A DNA stretch of 64,000 nt from an uncultured Eggerthellaceae bacterium (GCA_910580205.1 CAJTVP010000005.1:1-64000), one strand, 5' to 3'; shown: positions 19,152 to 27,759, numbered from the stretch's first letter. Numbers and translations: made by a program. Notes: a model not told the origin generated them from the sequence alone.

Positions 19152-19342
19152 GCGCAGACGAACTGGAACGCTACCGCCAGATGCAGCACGAGGTGGAAGG
19201 GGAATACCGCAGCACCGTGGAGCGGATGGAAGAGCTCAAAGACGCCGGGAAGGTGAAGACCGCCACGTATCAGCAGCTGTTCGCCCGCAAGATGACCTTG
19301 GCGGCTTTCTTGGACCTGTACCGCAAGCACGGCTTGGCGTGA
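19148..19342 (+). CDS. Small hypothetical protein coupled to queH
   Basis: A 64-residue charged helical protein beginning MSADELERYRQMQHEV and ending DLYRKHGLA. The ATG overlaps the queH stop as ATGA, which supports real translation. No motif is recognised; the spacing of hydrophobic residues suggests a short helical hairpin. Its function is unknown. Confidence 0.65.
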   Translation: MSADELERYRQMQHEVEGEYRSTVERMEELKDAGKVKTATYQQLFARKMTLAAFLDLYRKHGLA

Positions 19343-19597
19343 AACGGAGACGTCTCCAACATCTGCGGCAATGCCAAACGGCTGATGCGCAGGGAACCCC
19401 TCCTGTTCGCAAGGTTGACCAGTGGCACCCGATGGGTGCGCTACGGGGCATCCCTTGTTTTTTTTCGGACAACCTGGGAGCCGTAGCGCAGGCATTGCCT
19501 GCCATTGGGGGTCAGACGTGTTCGGGTTCTGGGTATGCGCATCCGCCGCCTGGAGATGAATCTGGCTTGGAGCAGCCCTCGCGAAGTGCGAAACATA
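19343..19597. other. 255-bp intergenic stretch rich in self-complementary sequence
   Basis: The stretch between the queH-linked small gene and the topA terminator holds a perfect GGAGACGTCTCC palindrome at its start, a GCACCC-GAT-GGGTGC hairpin, a competing hairpin with a T-run (listed separately) and a GCAGGC-ATT-GCCTGC hairpin at 19488-19502. No convincing reading frame was found. It could be simply a double terminator region or could encode a small structured RNA. Confidence 0.4.
19434..19465 (+). terminator. Rho-independent terminator of the queH unit
   Basis: GGGTGC pairs with GCA-T-CCC (one bulged T), followed by TTG and eight T residues. The 5' arm GGGTGC also pairs perfectly with an upstream GCACCC (19425-19430), so two hairpins exclude each other. 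Confidence 0.75.
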
Positions 19598-19629
19598 TTT
19601 GTCACGCAGCCAGACGGCCGCGTGACAAA
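19598..19629 (-). terminator. Strong hairpin terminator directly after topA
   Basis: A ten-base perfect inverted repeat (TTTGTCACGC / GCGTGACAAA) starts one base after the topA stop; its 12-base loop has extra GCC/GGC pairing. The minus-strand continuation is TATGTTT. Confidence 0.75.
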
Positions 19630-19630
19630 C

Positions 19631-22129
19631 CTATTTCTTCTTCGCGCGGCGGCCTTTCTGAGCGGCTTTCTTCTTCTCTTCCTCCTCTTTGGAAGGGCAC
19701 TGGAAATTGGGGCAGAGCTTCCATGGTCCGCGTCGCGTCTGCACCACCACCATGGGCGCGCCGCAGGCTTCGCACACCTCTTCGGTGGCCACCAGATCCC
19801 CGAACTGCGGCAGCGGATAACGCGTTTGGCATTCGTCGAAATCCTCGCAGGTCACTGAGCGCTTGAGGGTCTTGGGGTTGCGCCGCGCATACATCTTGCT
19901 CTGACGCCCCGCCTCCTTGCATACCGGGCAATATCCCACCATGACCTCATCCTCGTGATTGCTCGCGCAGTCAGGATCAATGCACATCGTGATGGGCTTT
20001 GAGCGGAACGGCGTCACCTTCACCTGCGGCATCCCACAAGTGGGGCACGGCTCCTCCAAGGCTTCCACCTTGCCCTTCGGCAAAGGATAGGTCACGTCGC
20101 ACTCCGGCCACCCAGCGCAACCGATGAACATGGACTTCGTCTTCTGGGACGCGCGCAGCTGCAAGTCCTTGCCGCATTTCGGGCACGGCCCCACGTACGC
20201 ATCCGCCGCCACGGCATCCGAGAGCGCTTCGCTCACCTTGTCCGTGTTCGGGATCAGATTGTCCAGCTCCTTGGAGAGCAGCTCGCGCGATCCTGTGACC
20301 ACATCCGTTTTCGAGGTGCGCCCCTCCGCGATCGCATCCATGCCCGCTTCCAGCTCTGCGGTCATCTCCGGATGCGTGATGTGCGGCGCGAAATCATCCA
20401 GCGCTTCGATCACCGCGATGCCCAGGCGCGACGGCTCGATCGGGTCGTTCTGGATGTATTTCACCGTGTACAAACGCTCGATGATGGAATGGCGCGTGGA
20501 CTTGGTCCCCAGCCCCAGCTTCTCCATCTCCTGAATCAGCCGACCTTGGCTGTAACGCGCCGGAGGCTTGGTCTGGTCCTTCTTGCATTCCGCCCCGTTG
20601 AACGCGATCTGCTGACCAGGCTCCAACGGTGGCAGCTGCTCGTCTTTCTTCTGCCCGAACGGGTAGATCTCACGGTACCCTGGCACCTGGAGCACATCTC
20701 CGCGCGCATTGAATCCTTCCCCATTCACATCCAGCTCCACCTTGGTGCCTTCGATGGTGGCGGGGCCGGAAAGCGTGGCCAGGAAATGACGGGCGATCAA
20801 GTTGTACAGACGGAACTCAGCCGCGGGCAGATCATCGGGCGTGGCGCCCTTGGTGGGATAGATGGGCGGATGGTCCGTGGTCTCCTTCTTGCCGCGGGTG
20901 GCGGTGAGCTTCCCCACGCCCAAGAGCTTGTCGCAATAGGGCGCATAGGCTGGATTCTTCTTCAGCTCGCGCACCACACCCCCCAGATCCAACGTGGACG
21001 GATACACCGTGTTGTCCACGCGGGGGTACGAGATGAAGCCGTCCATGTACAGGCTCTCCGCCATGCGCATGCAGCGCGCCGGCGAGATGCCTTCGGCGGA
21101 TGCAGCCGCCATGAGGGAGGTGGTGTTGAAGGGCGCCGGGGGCTTTTGCGTGCGCTTCTTCTTGTCCACGCCGCGCACGCAGGCGAAGGCAGCCCCTTCG
21201 ATGGCGGCCATCACGCGGTCGGCCTGCGCCTTGTCTTTGATGCGCGCAGTGGCGTACGTGCCTTGGAACGCGCCGTCCCCATCCCCTGCTGTGGGACCCG
21301 CCTCCGCATCCGCGTCGAACGCGCCTTTGATGACCCAGTAGTCCTCCGGCACGAACGCATCCCTCTCGCGCTCTTTCTGCACGATGAGCGCCAGCGTGGG
21401 CGTCTGCACGCGTCCGGAGGAGCGCACGTTGCCGAACCCGGCGTAACGCGCCAACGTCAGATACCGCGTGAGCGCTGCGCCCCAGATGAGGTCTATGTCC
21501 TGGCGCGCCTCGCCCGCTTGGGCCAGATCCTCATCCATGGAGACCAGGTTGTTGAACGCCTGGGTGATCTCTTGTTTCGTGAAGGAGGAATACCGCGCGC
21601 GGGACACGGGCGCCGCCTCGTTCACCTCACGGCAGCACGTGAGCGCGTCTGAGCCGATCAGCTCCCCCTCGCGATCGAAGTCCGTGGCGATCACGATGGA
21701 GTCCGCCTTCTTCGCCAGGTTCTTGAGAGAACGGATGATCTCCTTCTCCTTCGGCAGCTTGTGGATGGGAGAGAACGCCAGATAGGGCAGCGCTTCCATC
21801 TTCCAGCCCTTGAGGTCCACGCCGTCTTCCACGAACGGTTTCTTCTTCTTGAAGGGAGGCTTTGGCAGGCTGGAGGGGATCTTCGCCGGTATGGCCTCCC
21901 CATCAGCGGTGACGCCCATCCAACCGCTCGATTTCTTGTAGCGCAGAAGCGGCGTGAAGTCCGGCTCCAAGATGTGCCCGCGCAGACCGATGGTGACCCA
22001 CTCTTCGCCGTCCACGTCGAATCGGTACACCGGCGTGTTGTAGACTTTGTCTGATTTCGGCTTGTTCGTGGAAAGCAGCGATGCGATCTGCTTCGCTGCG
22101 TCATTCTTCTCCGTGACGACCAGTTTCAC
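19631..22129 (-). CDS. topA: DNA topoisomerase I, archaeal-like type IA
   Basis: Type IA topoisomerase of 832 residues that relaxes negative supercoils. The Toprim domain starts at KLVVTEKNDAAKQIA and has DREGELIGSD near residue 152. The catalytic tyrosine lies in GFISYPRVDNTVYP near residue 366. This YPR..DNTVYP form, together with FNTTSLMAAAS and GLGTKSTRHSIIERL, is the one of archaeal-type topoisomerase I rather than the usual bacterial YMRTDS form. The C-terminus carries several Cys4 zinc motifs (CPKCG, CPTCG, CPVC, CEACG) and a Lys-rich tail. It follows the DUF1385 gene by 52 bp and ends in a strong hairpin. Confidence 0.93.
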   Translation of the reverse strand: MKLVVTEKNDAAKQIASLLSTNKPKSDKVYNTPVYRFDVDGEEWVTIGLRGHILEPDFTPLLRYKKSSGWMGVTADGEAIPAKIPSSLPKPPFKKKKPFVEDGVDLKGWKMEALPYLAFSPIHKLPKEKEIIRSLKNLAKKADSIVIATDFDREGELIGSDALTCCREVNEAAPVSRARYSSFTKQEITQAFNNLVSMDEDLAQAGEARQDIDLIWGAALTRYLTLARYAGFGNVRSSGRVQTPTLALIVQKERERDAFVPEDYWVIKGAFDADAEAGPTAGDGDGAFQGTYATARIKDKAQADRVMAAIEGAAFACVRGVDKKKRTQKPPAPFNTTSLMAAASAEGISPARCMRMAESLYMDGFISYPRVDNTVYPSTLDLGGVVRELKKNPAYAPYCDKLLGVGKLTATRGKKETTDHPPIYPTKGATPDDLPAAEFRLYNLIARHFLATLSGPATIEGTKVELDVNGEGFNARGDVLQVPGYREIYPFGQKKDEQLPPLEPGQQIAFNGAECKKDQTKPPARYSQGRLIQEMEKLGLGTKSTRHSIIERLYTVKYIQNDPIEPSRLGIAVIEALDDFAPHITHPEMTAELEAGMDAIAEGRTSKTDVVTGSRELLSKELDNLIPNTDKVSEALSDAVAADAYVGPCPKCGKDLQLRASQKTKSMFIGCAGWPECDVTYPLPKGKVEALEEPCPTCGMPQVKVTPFRSKPITMCIDPDCASNHEDEVMVGYCPVCKEAGRQSKMYARRNPKTLKRSVTCEDFDECQTRYPLPQFGDLVATEEVCEACGAPMVVVQTRRGPWKLCPNFQCPSKEEEEKKKAAQKGRRAKKK

Positions 22130-22181
22130 CTGCGAATCTCCCTTGTTCCTTGCTCGTTACGCGTCTTCGATCCCCGATAGC

Positions 22182-23408
22182 TCAGCAGCCGCACCCCGAA
22201 GAGGCGTCCACCGGCTTGCCCTGAGCCGCCGCTTCGCGCTCTTCTCTCTCCAGCACCAGCTTCATGGCGGCGATGGCGCATTCGATGTGCTCATCCTCCG
22301 GTTCGTTGGTGGTGAGGTACTGCATCTGCATCCCCGGCCAAAGTATCACTTTGACCAGAGGGTTGTCCGGATGGCTGCCAGCCCACTTGACCGTGATCTC
22401 GTAGGAGATGCCCGCGATCACCGGCAGAAAGAGGATGCGCACGGCCACGAGCAGGATGAAGGTGGGCGCGCCTTCGGGCAGGCCCAAGCCCTGAACGATG
22501 AGGTTGATGGGGATGATGGTGTAGACGATGATGGCGATGACCATCACCATGATGAGGAAGGCGGTGCCGCAGCGCACATGCAGGCGCGGGAAGCGGCGCG
22601 CGTTCTCCGGCGTCATGGGGAGGCGATGCTCGTAGCAGTGGATGGCTTTATGCTCAGCGCCGTGGTACTGGAACATGCGCCGGATGTCCTCCATGCGCCC
22701 GATCAGCCAGATGTAGAAGATGAAGATGGCCACGCGCAGGACGCCGTCGACCACGTTCCAGAGGATGACGTTGTCGTTGTATTCGCCCACGATCAGATTC
22801 GTGACCGCTGCCGGAGCCAAAATGAAGAGCACGAGACCCAGCACCACGCCCATCACCATGGAGAACGTCATGACGCCCTTGCCCAAGCCTTCGCCTTCGC
22901 TTTCGCCGCCACCGTTCTTCTTTTCCCCTACGGGCACCTCTCGGACTTCCGCCGACGCCTCCGCGCCGCCCGCCACGCGATCCGTCACCTCATAGGCGCG
23001 CGTCTGCTCCTCTGCGGGCGTGAACTCCTCTTCAAGCTTCTCGACCATCTCCTGCGCTTGCACCTGGTCGCGCTCTTCGTCTTCTTCGTCGCCGAAGGCG
23101 TGGGCCGCTGCGATCTCAAGGGCCTTGAATCCCAGGGCCAAAGACTCCACAAGCGCCGTGCATCCGCGCACGAAAGGCCAGCCCATCCAGGAATGCTTGT
23201 CTTTGCCGCTGGTCAGGTCATGCTCTTCCAGATAGATGTTGCCATCCGGCTCCCTCACGGCCACGGCCCAGTTGTACTTGCCGCGCATCATGATGCCTTC
23301 AAGGAGCGCTTGGCCGCCCACATGGGTCTTGCGTTCGCCATCCTCTTTGAATGCGCGCGAAAGATCTGAGCCAGCAGCGGCGTCTTTCGTTTCAGCAGAA
23401 GCGCTCAT
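22182..23408 (-). CDS. DUF1385 membrane protein (YqhQ-like)
   Basis: A 408-residue membrane protein of the DUF1385 family: N-terminal VGGQALLEGIMMRGKYNWAV, WPFVRGCTALVESL and the family motif YHGAEHKAIHCYEH are all present, with about four to five membrane helices and a long charged loop (residues about 110-175). It ends in SSGCGC, an unusual Cys pair at the very C-terminus. Family function is unknown. It lies 35 bp downstream of thyX and 52 bp upstream of topA, so the three are probably one operon. Confidence 0.88.
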   Translation of the reverse strand: MSASAETKDAAAGSDLSRAFKEDGERKTHVGGQALLEGIMMRGKYNWAVAVREPDGNIYLEEHDLTSGKDKHSWMGWPFVRGCTALVESLALGFKALEIAAAHAFGDEEDEERDQVQAQEMVEKLEEEFTPAEEQTRAYEVTDRVAGGAEASAEVREVPVGEKKNGGGESEGEGLGKGVMTFSMVMGVVLGLVLFILAPAAVTNLIVGEYNDNVILWNVVDGVLRVAIFIFYIWLIGRMEDIRRMFQYHGAEHKAIHCYEHRLPMTPENARRFPRLHVRCGTAFLIMVMVIAIIVYTIIPINLIVQGLGLPEGAPTFILLVAVRILFLPVIAGISYEITVKWAGSHPDNPLVKVILWPGMQMQYLTTNEPEDEHIECAIAAMKLVLEREEREAAAQGKPVDASSGCGC

Positions 23409-23443
23409 CTATGCCCGTTCCCGTCTTCCTTGAAAAGCGTGCT

Positions 23444-24121
23444 TCACCGGATCACCTTCGGAAAGGGGTCCCCGCAGGTCATCTTCCCCTCCGGGCACGT
23501 TCCATGCACGCACGGCGCGCCCGCGTCCAAGAAGATGAAGGGCGCTGTGGGCCGCACCAATTCCAACATCCGTTGAGACAGCTCCTGGATCTCCCATTGG
23601 GCGCGGTGGCAGCACCGCTGCTCGAAGAAGTGGAGCAGCTCTCGCACGTTCATGGTGGTCACGATCTTCGTCTCCGTGGCGTTCGGCAGCACGAAGCGGG
23701 CGTCTTCGGCGGGGATGTCCATCCCCAAAAGCTCCTCGTAGACGCGGGCCGCATGGTCCATCAAACCGTCGAAGGCCTCCTGGGCCTCTGCGCTGGCCTG
23801 GATGGTCTCCGGCGTGATGAATGGGAAGCCATCCTTGAACTTCACGTAGCGCTGAGATTGCTGATTGAAGCTGGCAAGGCGGTGACGCACCAGCTGGTGC
23901 GTCAGCACGCGGGACACCCCGTCGATGGCGAAGGTGTAGGAGGCGTGCTCCAACGTGGAGAAATGCCCGCTCGCCATGATGGTGGACAGCACCGAGCGGA
24001 CCCGATCCTCCGACATGGTCTCCATCAGCTCCGCTGCCCCCACTGGCGCATAGCACAGGCGCGCGGCCGTAGCGATGGCGCGCTCCGGATCCGGCGTGTG
24101 GTAGAGCAGCTCGACTTGCAT
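23444..24121 (-). CDS. thyX: Flavin-dependent thymidylate synthase
   Basis: Makes dTMP from dUMP using methylene-tetrahydrofolate, NADPH and FAD; 225 residues. The ThyX signature RHRLASFNQQSQRY occupies residues 79-92 and the FAD-binding HFFEQRCCHRAQWEIQ lies further on. The start at 24119-24121 is set by AGAGAGGGCGG; a longer upstream frame would run through the promoter. The C-terminal CVHGTCPEGKMTCG segment is an extension with three Cys. Confidence 0.96.
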   Translation of the reverse strand: MQVELLYHTPDPERAIATAARLCYAPVGAAELMETMSEDRVRSVLSTIMASGHFSTLEHASYTFAIDGVSRVLTHQLVRHRLASFNQQSQRYVKFKDGFPFITPETIQASAEAQEAFDGLMDHAARVYEELLGMDIPAEDARFVLPNATETKIVTTMNVRELLHFFEQRCCHRAQWEIQELSQRMLELVRPTAPFIFLDAGAPCVHGTCPEGKMTCGDPFPKVIR

Positions 24122-24176
24122 GGCATCCGCCCTCTCTGTCAGTTCGTACAAACGTGCGTATCGCGTGTAGCGGGTT

Positions 24177-24182
24177 ATTCTA
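24177..24182 (-). promoter_or_regulatory. -10 element of thyX
   Basis: TAGAAT on the minus strand, about 55 bases before the thyX ATG; no clear -35. The rest of the 269 bp between thyX and the Hpt gene shows no gene. Confidence 0.4.
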
Positions 24183-24349
24183 CCCCATGGAGATGCGAGA
24201 GTTTGTTGGTTTTTCATGGTTTGCACCGGCGCTGCCCAGCTGCACGGGCCCTTGCGGCGTGTCCCGCCCGCCCCTCTGTGAGCCCGACCATCCGTGCGCC
24301 AAAACAGTAACGAAAACTTGACGAGTGCTCGACGGCATCCCCAAGCCGC

Positions 24350-24355
24350 TAGAAT
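24350..24355 (+). promoter_or_regulatory. -10 element of the Hpt gene
   Basis: TAGAAT on the plus strand, 35 bases before the Hpt ATG. It is the same hexamer as for thyX on the other strand. Confidence 0.4.
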
Positions 24356-24390
24356 CACACGCGAACGCAACCCCTATGAAAGGATCTCCC

Positions 24391-24753
24391 ATGGCTGAGA
24401 CGTTTCCTGAGAAGCTTGCCGCATACGGGATCGACTACACCGATGCCATGACGCGCATGGATGATGATGAAGACCTCTACAAACGCCTGGCGCTCAAGTA
24501 TCTTGACAACAAGAACTACACTGACTTGGTGGCAGCCATGGAGGCCAAGGATTATGACAGCGCCTACGCTGCCGCCCATACGCTCAAAGGCGTGTCTGGC
24601 AACCTCTCCTTTGACCAGCTCTACAAAGTGTCATCCGCTCTGTGCGAAGCCCTCAAGCAGGGAGAGCCACAAGCCGCCGAGGGCATGATGGCGGACCTCA
24701 AGGCCGCCCAAGACAAGATCCTCACCGGCTTGGTCGCCTGGCAGGAGGCGTAA
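24391..24753 (+). CDS. Stand-alone Hpt (histidine phosphotransfer) domain protein
   Basis: A 120-residue all-helical protein with the Hpt phospho-acceptor motif AAHTLKGVSGNLSF; the histidine is residue 63. Such proteins carry phosphate between response-regulator receivers and hybrid kinases. No kinase or regulator is adjacent, so its partners are elsewhere. The ATG 24391 follows GAAAGGATCTCCC; an upstream in-frame ATG five codons earlier would place the ribosome site inside the gene. A strong terminator follows. Confidence 0.88.
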   Translation: MAETFPEKLAAYGIDYTDAMTRMDDDEDLYKRLALKYLDNKNYTDLVAAMEAKDYDSAYAAAHTLKGVSGNLSFDQLYKVSSALCEALKQGEPQAAEGMMADLKAAQDKILTGLVAWQEA

Positions 24754-24808
24754 AGCCCACATCTTCCAGAGCTGGACAAGATCCAGACCGTTCCCTTTTG
24801 ATGCGAAA

Positions 24809-24834
24809 GCGCGACCCGTGAAGGTCGCGCTTTT
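24809..24834 (+). terminator. Rho-independent terminator, probably used from both sides
   Basis: Eight-base stem GCGCGACC / GGTCGCGC, six-base loop, then TTTT on the plus strand. It lies between the converging Hpt and LCP genes; on the minus strand the stem is followed by a shorter TTTC. Confidence 0.85.
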
Positions 24835-24863
24835 CTCATTCTCTCTCCGGTGCGGAAATGGGC

Positions 24864-26315
24864 TCAAGCGGCTGCGCCCGTAGCGGCATCTCCTCCGGTC
24901 GTGCCACCGCCAGCATCTCCGCCACCGGTTGAGCCGCCCGTGGAATCACCACCGCCGGTCGTGCCACCGCTGGAGTCTCCACCGGTGGTGCCGCCGCTCG
25001 TGTTGCCGCCCGTGGTGCCACCGCTGGAACCGCTGTCAGGATCCCCGCCGGTCGTGCCACCCGATGTGGACCCTGAAGAGCTGCCACTGCTGCTGCCCGA
25101 GCCAGTGTTCGTGTTCACGTTCGCCGTGCCACGGATGGCCTCCTCGTCCCCTTCGAAGATGAGGACCTTGGAAGTGTCTATCTTCTTGTCCACGACATCA
25201 GCCGCGGACTTCTCAGACACGATCTCAGAGGGATCCTTGCCCTCTTCCACCAGCTTCATCATCTCCTTGGTCTTCTCCGGGTCATTGATCACGAAGGAGA
25301 TGCCGTTGATGTTCTGGGTGTAAGACGGGAGCAGCGCAGAATAGACGGTGAGCGGCTTGCTGGAATCAGCGAATTGCTGAGCCAGGCCAGCCAGATCCCC
25401 CACGGTCAAGTCCGTTTCCACGCACTTGAGACCCGCATCGATCACGCCGGGGATGCCGGTGATGGGCATGGACAGCACGGAATCCGCCACGCCTTCGATG
25501 ACCGCGCGCTGATGCTTGGTACGCGTGAAATCGCCGTCAGGATAGTCGCGATTGCGGGCGAAGGTGAGCGCTTCGCCGCCATTCAGGTGCTGCGTGCCCT
25601 CTTCGATGATGTAGTGGTTGCCATCGCCGTCATCGCACTTGTCATTGTCTATCCGAGATTCGTTCTCAACCGTCACGCCGCCCACGGCATCCACCAACCC
25701 GGCAAGCTCAAGGAAGCTGACCTCCGCGTAGTGGGTGATGTCCACGCCCACCAGCTCCTCCGCCTCCTTGATGGCGCCCGCTGCGCCATCGAACGCGTAA
25801 GCCGCGTTGAACTTCTGCGTGCCGTGACCTTCGATGTCGATCTTGGTGTCACGAGGGATGGACACCATGGTGACGATCTTCTCCTGCGGATCCACGCGCG
25901 TGACGATGTTGGTGTCGCTGCGCCACGGTCCTTCTTCGCCTTCGCGCTTGTCCGTGCCGATGAGCATCATGTAGAACGGCTTGTCAAGAGAGGTGTCATA
26001 GCCCAGCGCATCCTGGATGGCCATGCGCTCTTGCTCCGTCTTGTTGCCTTTGAGCTGGGAATCTATGTGGTTCACATAGAGAGCGAACGCCGTCCCGGCG
26101 CACAGTATCACCGCCATGATGGAGGCGATCACGATGATGGCCGCTTTCTTCCCGCGGCTCATGCCCTGCTTCGCGGCCACTGCATGATAAGCCGCGGCAT
26201 CGCGCGCATAGCTGCCTGACGGATGGAAGTTGCTCTGCATATGAGCCGGATTCACCGGCTGAACGGGGTTCTTGTAAGGAGAGCTCTGCTTTTTCGAATT
26301 GCGTCTGGTTGGCAT
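24864..26315 (-). CDS. LytR-CpsA-Psr (LCP) family wall-polymer ligase
   Basis: A 483-residue membrane-anchored enzyme. LCP proteins move undecaprenyl-linked teichoic acid or capsule chains onto peptidoglycan. There is a cytoplasmic N-terminus of about 54 residues, one membrane helix near 55-79, and then the LCP domain with LIGTDKREGEEGPWRSDTNI, SIPRDTKIDIEG and the basic FARNRDYPDGDFTRTKHQRA motif. The last about 75 residues are a Gly/Thr/Ser-rich low-complexity tail that probably lies in the wall. The start at 26313-26315 was chosen because the TATAAT at 26352 lies upstream of it. It borders the surface-glycan locus, fitting a role in attaching its products. Confidence 0.92.
   Translation of the reverse strand: MPTRRNSKKQSSPYKNPVQPVNPAHMQSNFHPSGSYARDAAAYHAVAAKQGMSRGKKAAIIVIASIMAVILCAGTAFALYVNHIDSQLKGNKTEQERMAIQDALGYDTSLDKPFYMMLIGTDKREGEEGPWRSDTNIVTRVDPQEKIVTMVSIPRDTKIDIEGHGTQKFNAAYAFDGAAGAIKEAEELVGVDITHYAEVSFLELAGLVDAVGGVTVENESRIDNDKCDDGDGNHYIIEEGTQHLNGGEALTFARNRDYPDGDFTRTKHQRAVIEGVADSVLSMPITGIPGVIDAGLKCVETDLTVGDLAGLAQQFADSSKPLTVYSALLPSYTQNINGISFVINDPEKTKEMMKLVEEGKDPSEIVSEKSAADVVDKKIDTSKVLIFEGDEEAIRGTANVNTNTGSGSSSGSSSGSTSGGTTGGDPDSGSSGGTTGGNTSGGTTGGDSSGGTTGGGDSTGGSTGGGDAGGGTTGGDAATGAAA
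24888..25107 (-). repeat. Low-complexity tail-coding repeat of the LCP gene
   Basis: Short degenerate units encode runs such as GGTTGG, SSGGTTGG and GGDSTGGSTGG. The DNA repeats GGT/ACC-rich 15-30-bp blocks, so slippage could change the tail length. Confidence 0.7.
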
Positions 26316-26351
26316 AGACCATCTTTCGCTCGGCTCGGTTCCGAACAAGGC

Positions 26352-26357
26352 ATTATA
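26352..26357 (-). promoter_or_regulatory. -10 element of the LCP gene
   Basis: A perfect TATAAT on the minus strand, 36 bases before the LCP ATG. Confidence 0.5.
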
Positions 26358-26483
26358 CTTGACCGCCCGTTTTCCTGCATCTGGCGGGCATTCCTCCAAC
26401 GAATGCACAGAAATCATCGGATGGCGTATGCTGTCGCCTTATATGAATGTGAGACGCGCGCGCCGCGGGAAAGGATGGGCTCC

Positions 26484-27629
26484 ATGAACAGCAGCATGCA
26501 AGCAGCCGCTCCAACGTCCCTGGGCGCAGACGCGCCGCTCATCTCCGTCATCATCCCCACTTACAACGCGGAAGCGCACCTGGACCAGGCGCTTGCGAGC
26601 GTGCGCGAACAGACCTATCCGCACCTGCAGATCCTCTGCGTGAACGATGGCTCCACGGACGGATCCCTTGCGATCCTGCGACGCCACGGAGAGGCGGATG
26701 GCCGCATCACCATCGTGGACAAGCCGAACGGCGGCTATGGATCCGCCTGCAACGCCGGTTTGGACGAAGCGCAGGGAGAGTGGATCTCCATCGTGGAGCC
26801 GGATGACTATTTGGATCCGGCCATGTACGAGCGGATGCTCACCTTCGCCACGGGCCTCCACGGCCGTACTGCCGAAGGGCCAGGCGCAGCGGCCGCTGAA
26901 GGGCCCGACATCATCAAAACGCCCTACTGGCGCCTGGTGGATGCGGACACCCCCGAAGAGGCTCAGCGACCCTGCCACTACGCCGGTCAGGTGAAGCCCG
27001 CGCGGCAGCCCTTCGCCATAACCGAAGCGTCCATCCTCTTGCGCTACCATCCCTCCATCTGGTCGGCGCTCTACCGGCACGCGTTCTTGGAGGATCACGC
27101 CATCCGCTTTCCTGAAGCGCCTGGGTCCGCTTGGACGGACAACCCTTTCCTGGCGCGCACGCTTCTGCAGGGAGAGATCGCCTATCTGGATGAGCCGTTC
27201 TATTACTATCGCGAAGGCACCGGCGAAGAGGATGCCGCTTACTTGCGAGCGCATCCGGAGGTGCCCCTTGAGCGCTGGGGTGAGATGATGGATGCAGCCG
27301 ACGAGCTCCGCATCCAAGATGCGGACGTGCTCTGCCAGCTCTACCGGCGCGGGCTGAACTACCTGGAGCGCCTTGCGGGTGCCGGCGCGCTCACCGGACC
27401 CGCCTTCGACGAGGCGGAGAAGGCCATGTTCGCCCGTTTCTCTCCGGCCGCTCTGGACGCATCCGCCCTGCTCTCCCCCGCTCAGAAAGAGCGCTTCGCC
27501 AGCCTCACGGGCAATCCCATCCCCGCGCTGAGGGCCGCGGAGCACCGGCGCGCCGCCTTCCAAGACGCGCTCTGCAAAGCGCGCAGCACTGGCCTTGCGC
27601 GTTCAGCGAAACGGATGCTTCGCCGCTGA
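26484..27629 (+). CDS. Family 2 glycosyltransferase
   Basis: A 381-residue soluble GT-A enzyme. SVIIPTYNAEAHLDQALASV starts the nucleotide-sugar fold, VNDGSTDGS and the metal-binding EPDDYLDP follow, and WTDNPFLARTLL comes later. It resembles the WcaA/EpsJ group of transferases that add sugars to lipid-linked glycans; donor and acceptor are unknown. The start 26484 is set by AAAGGATGGGCTCC; a nearby in-frame ATG three codons earlier is also possible. Confidence 0.88.
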   Translation: MNSSMQAAAPTSLGADAPLISVIIPTYNAEAHLDQALASVREQTYPHLQILCVNDGSTDGSLAILRRHGEADGRITIVDKPNGGYGSACNAGLDEAQGEWISIVEPDDYLDPAMYERMLTFATGLHGRTAEGPGAAAAEGPDIIKTPYWRLVDADTPEEAQRPCHYAGQVKPARQPFAITEASILLRYHPSIWSALYRHAFLEDHAIRFPEAPGSAWTDNPFLARTLLQGEIAYLDEPFYYYREGTGEEDAAYLRAHPEVPLERWGEMMDAADELRIQDADVLCQLYRRGLNYLERLAGAGALTGPAFDEAEKAMFARFSPAALDASALLSPAQKERFASLTGNPIPALRAAEHRRAAFQDALCKARSTGLARSAKRMLRR

Positions 27630-27672
27630 CCCCCTCCCGCCCATGAACGCAGGCTGCCCGACCGTTTGAGCG

Positions 27673-27678
27673 TATAAT
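27673..27678 (+). promoter_or_regulatory. -10 element upstream of the pglF-like gene
   Basis: A perfect TATAAT, 82 bases before the ATG. No -35 of consensus type precedes it. Confidence 0.45.
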
Positions 27679-27759
27679 GGCTACGATGATGAAACGCTTC
27701 CATAACAACAGGACGGTTTTCGCCGCGCCACAGGCGCAGGCTCGCCGGTAAGGACCCCC

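Noticed and set aside
18932..19342. 136-codon frame starting inside queH
   Set aside because: Only its last 64 codons, from the ATG overlapping the queH stop, look real; the Arg/Ser-rich upstream part is a shadow of queH.
20372..21652. 426-codon plus-strand frame opposite topA
   Set aside because: topA motifs are complete on the other strand; this frame has no recognisable domain or ribosome site.
22047..23369. 440-codon plus-strand frame opposite the DUF1385 gene
   Set aside because: Low-complexity His/Asp/Glu-rich shadow of a membrane protein gene.
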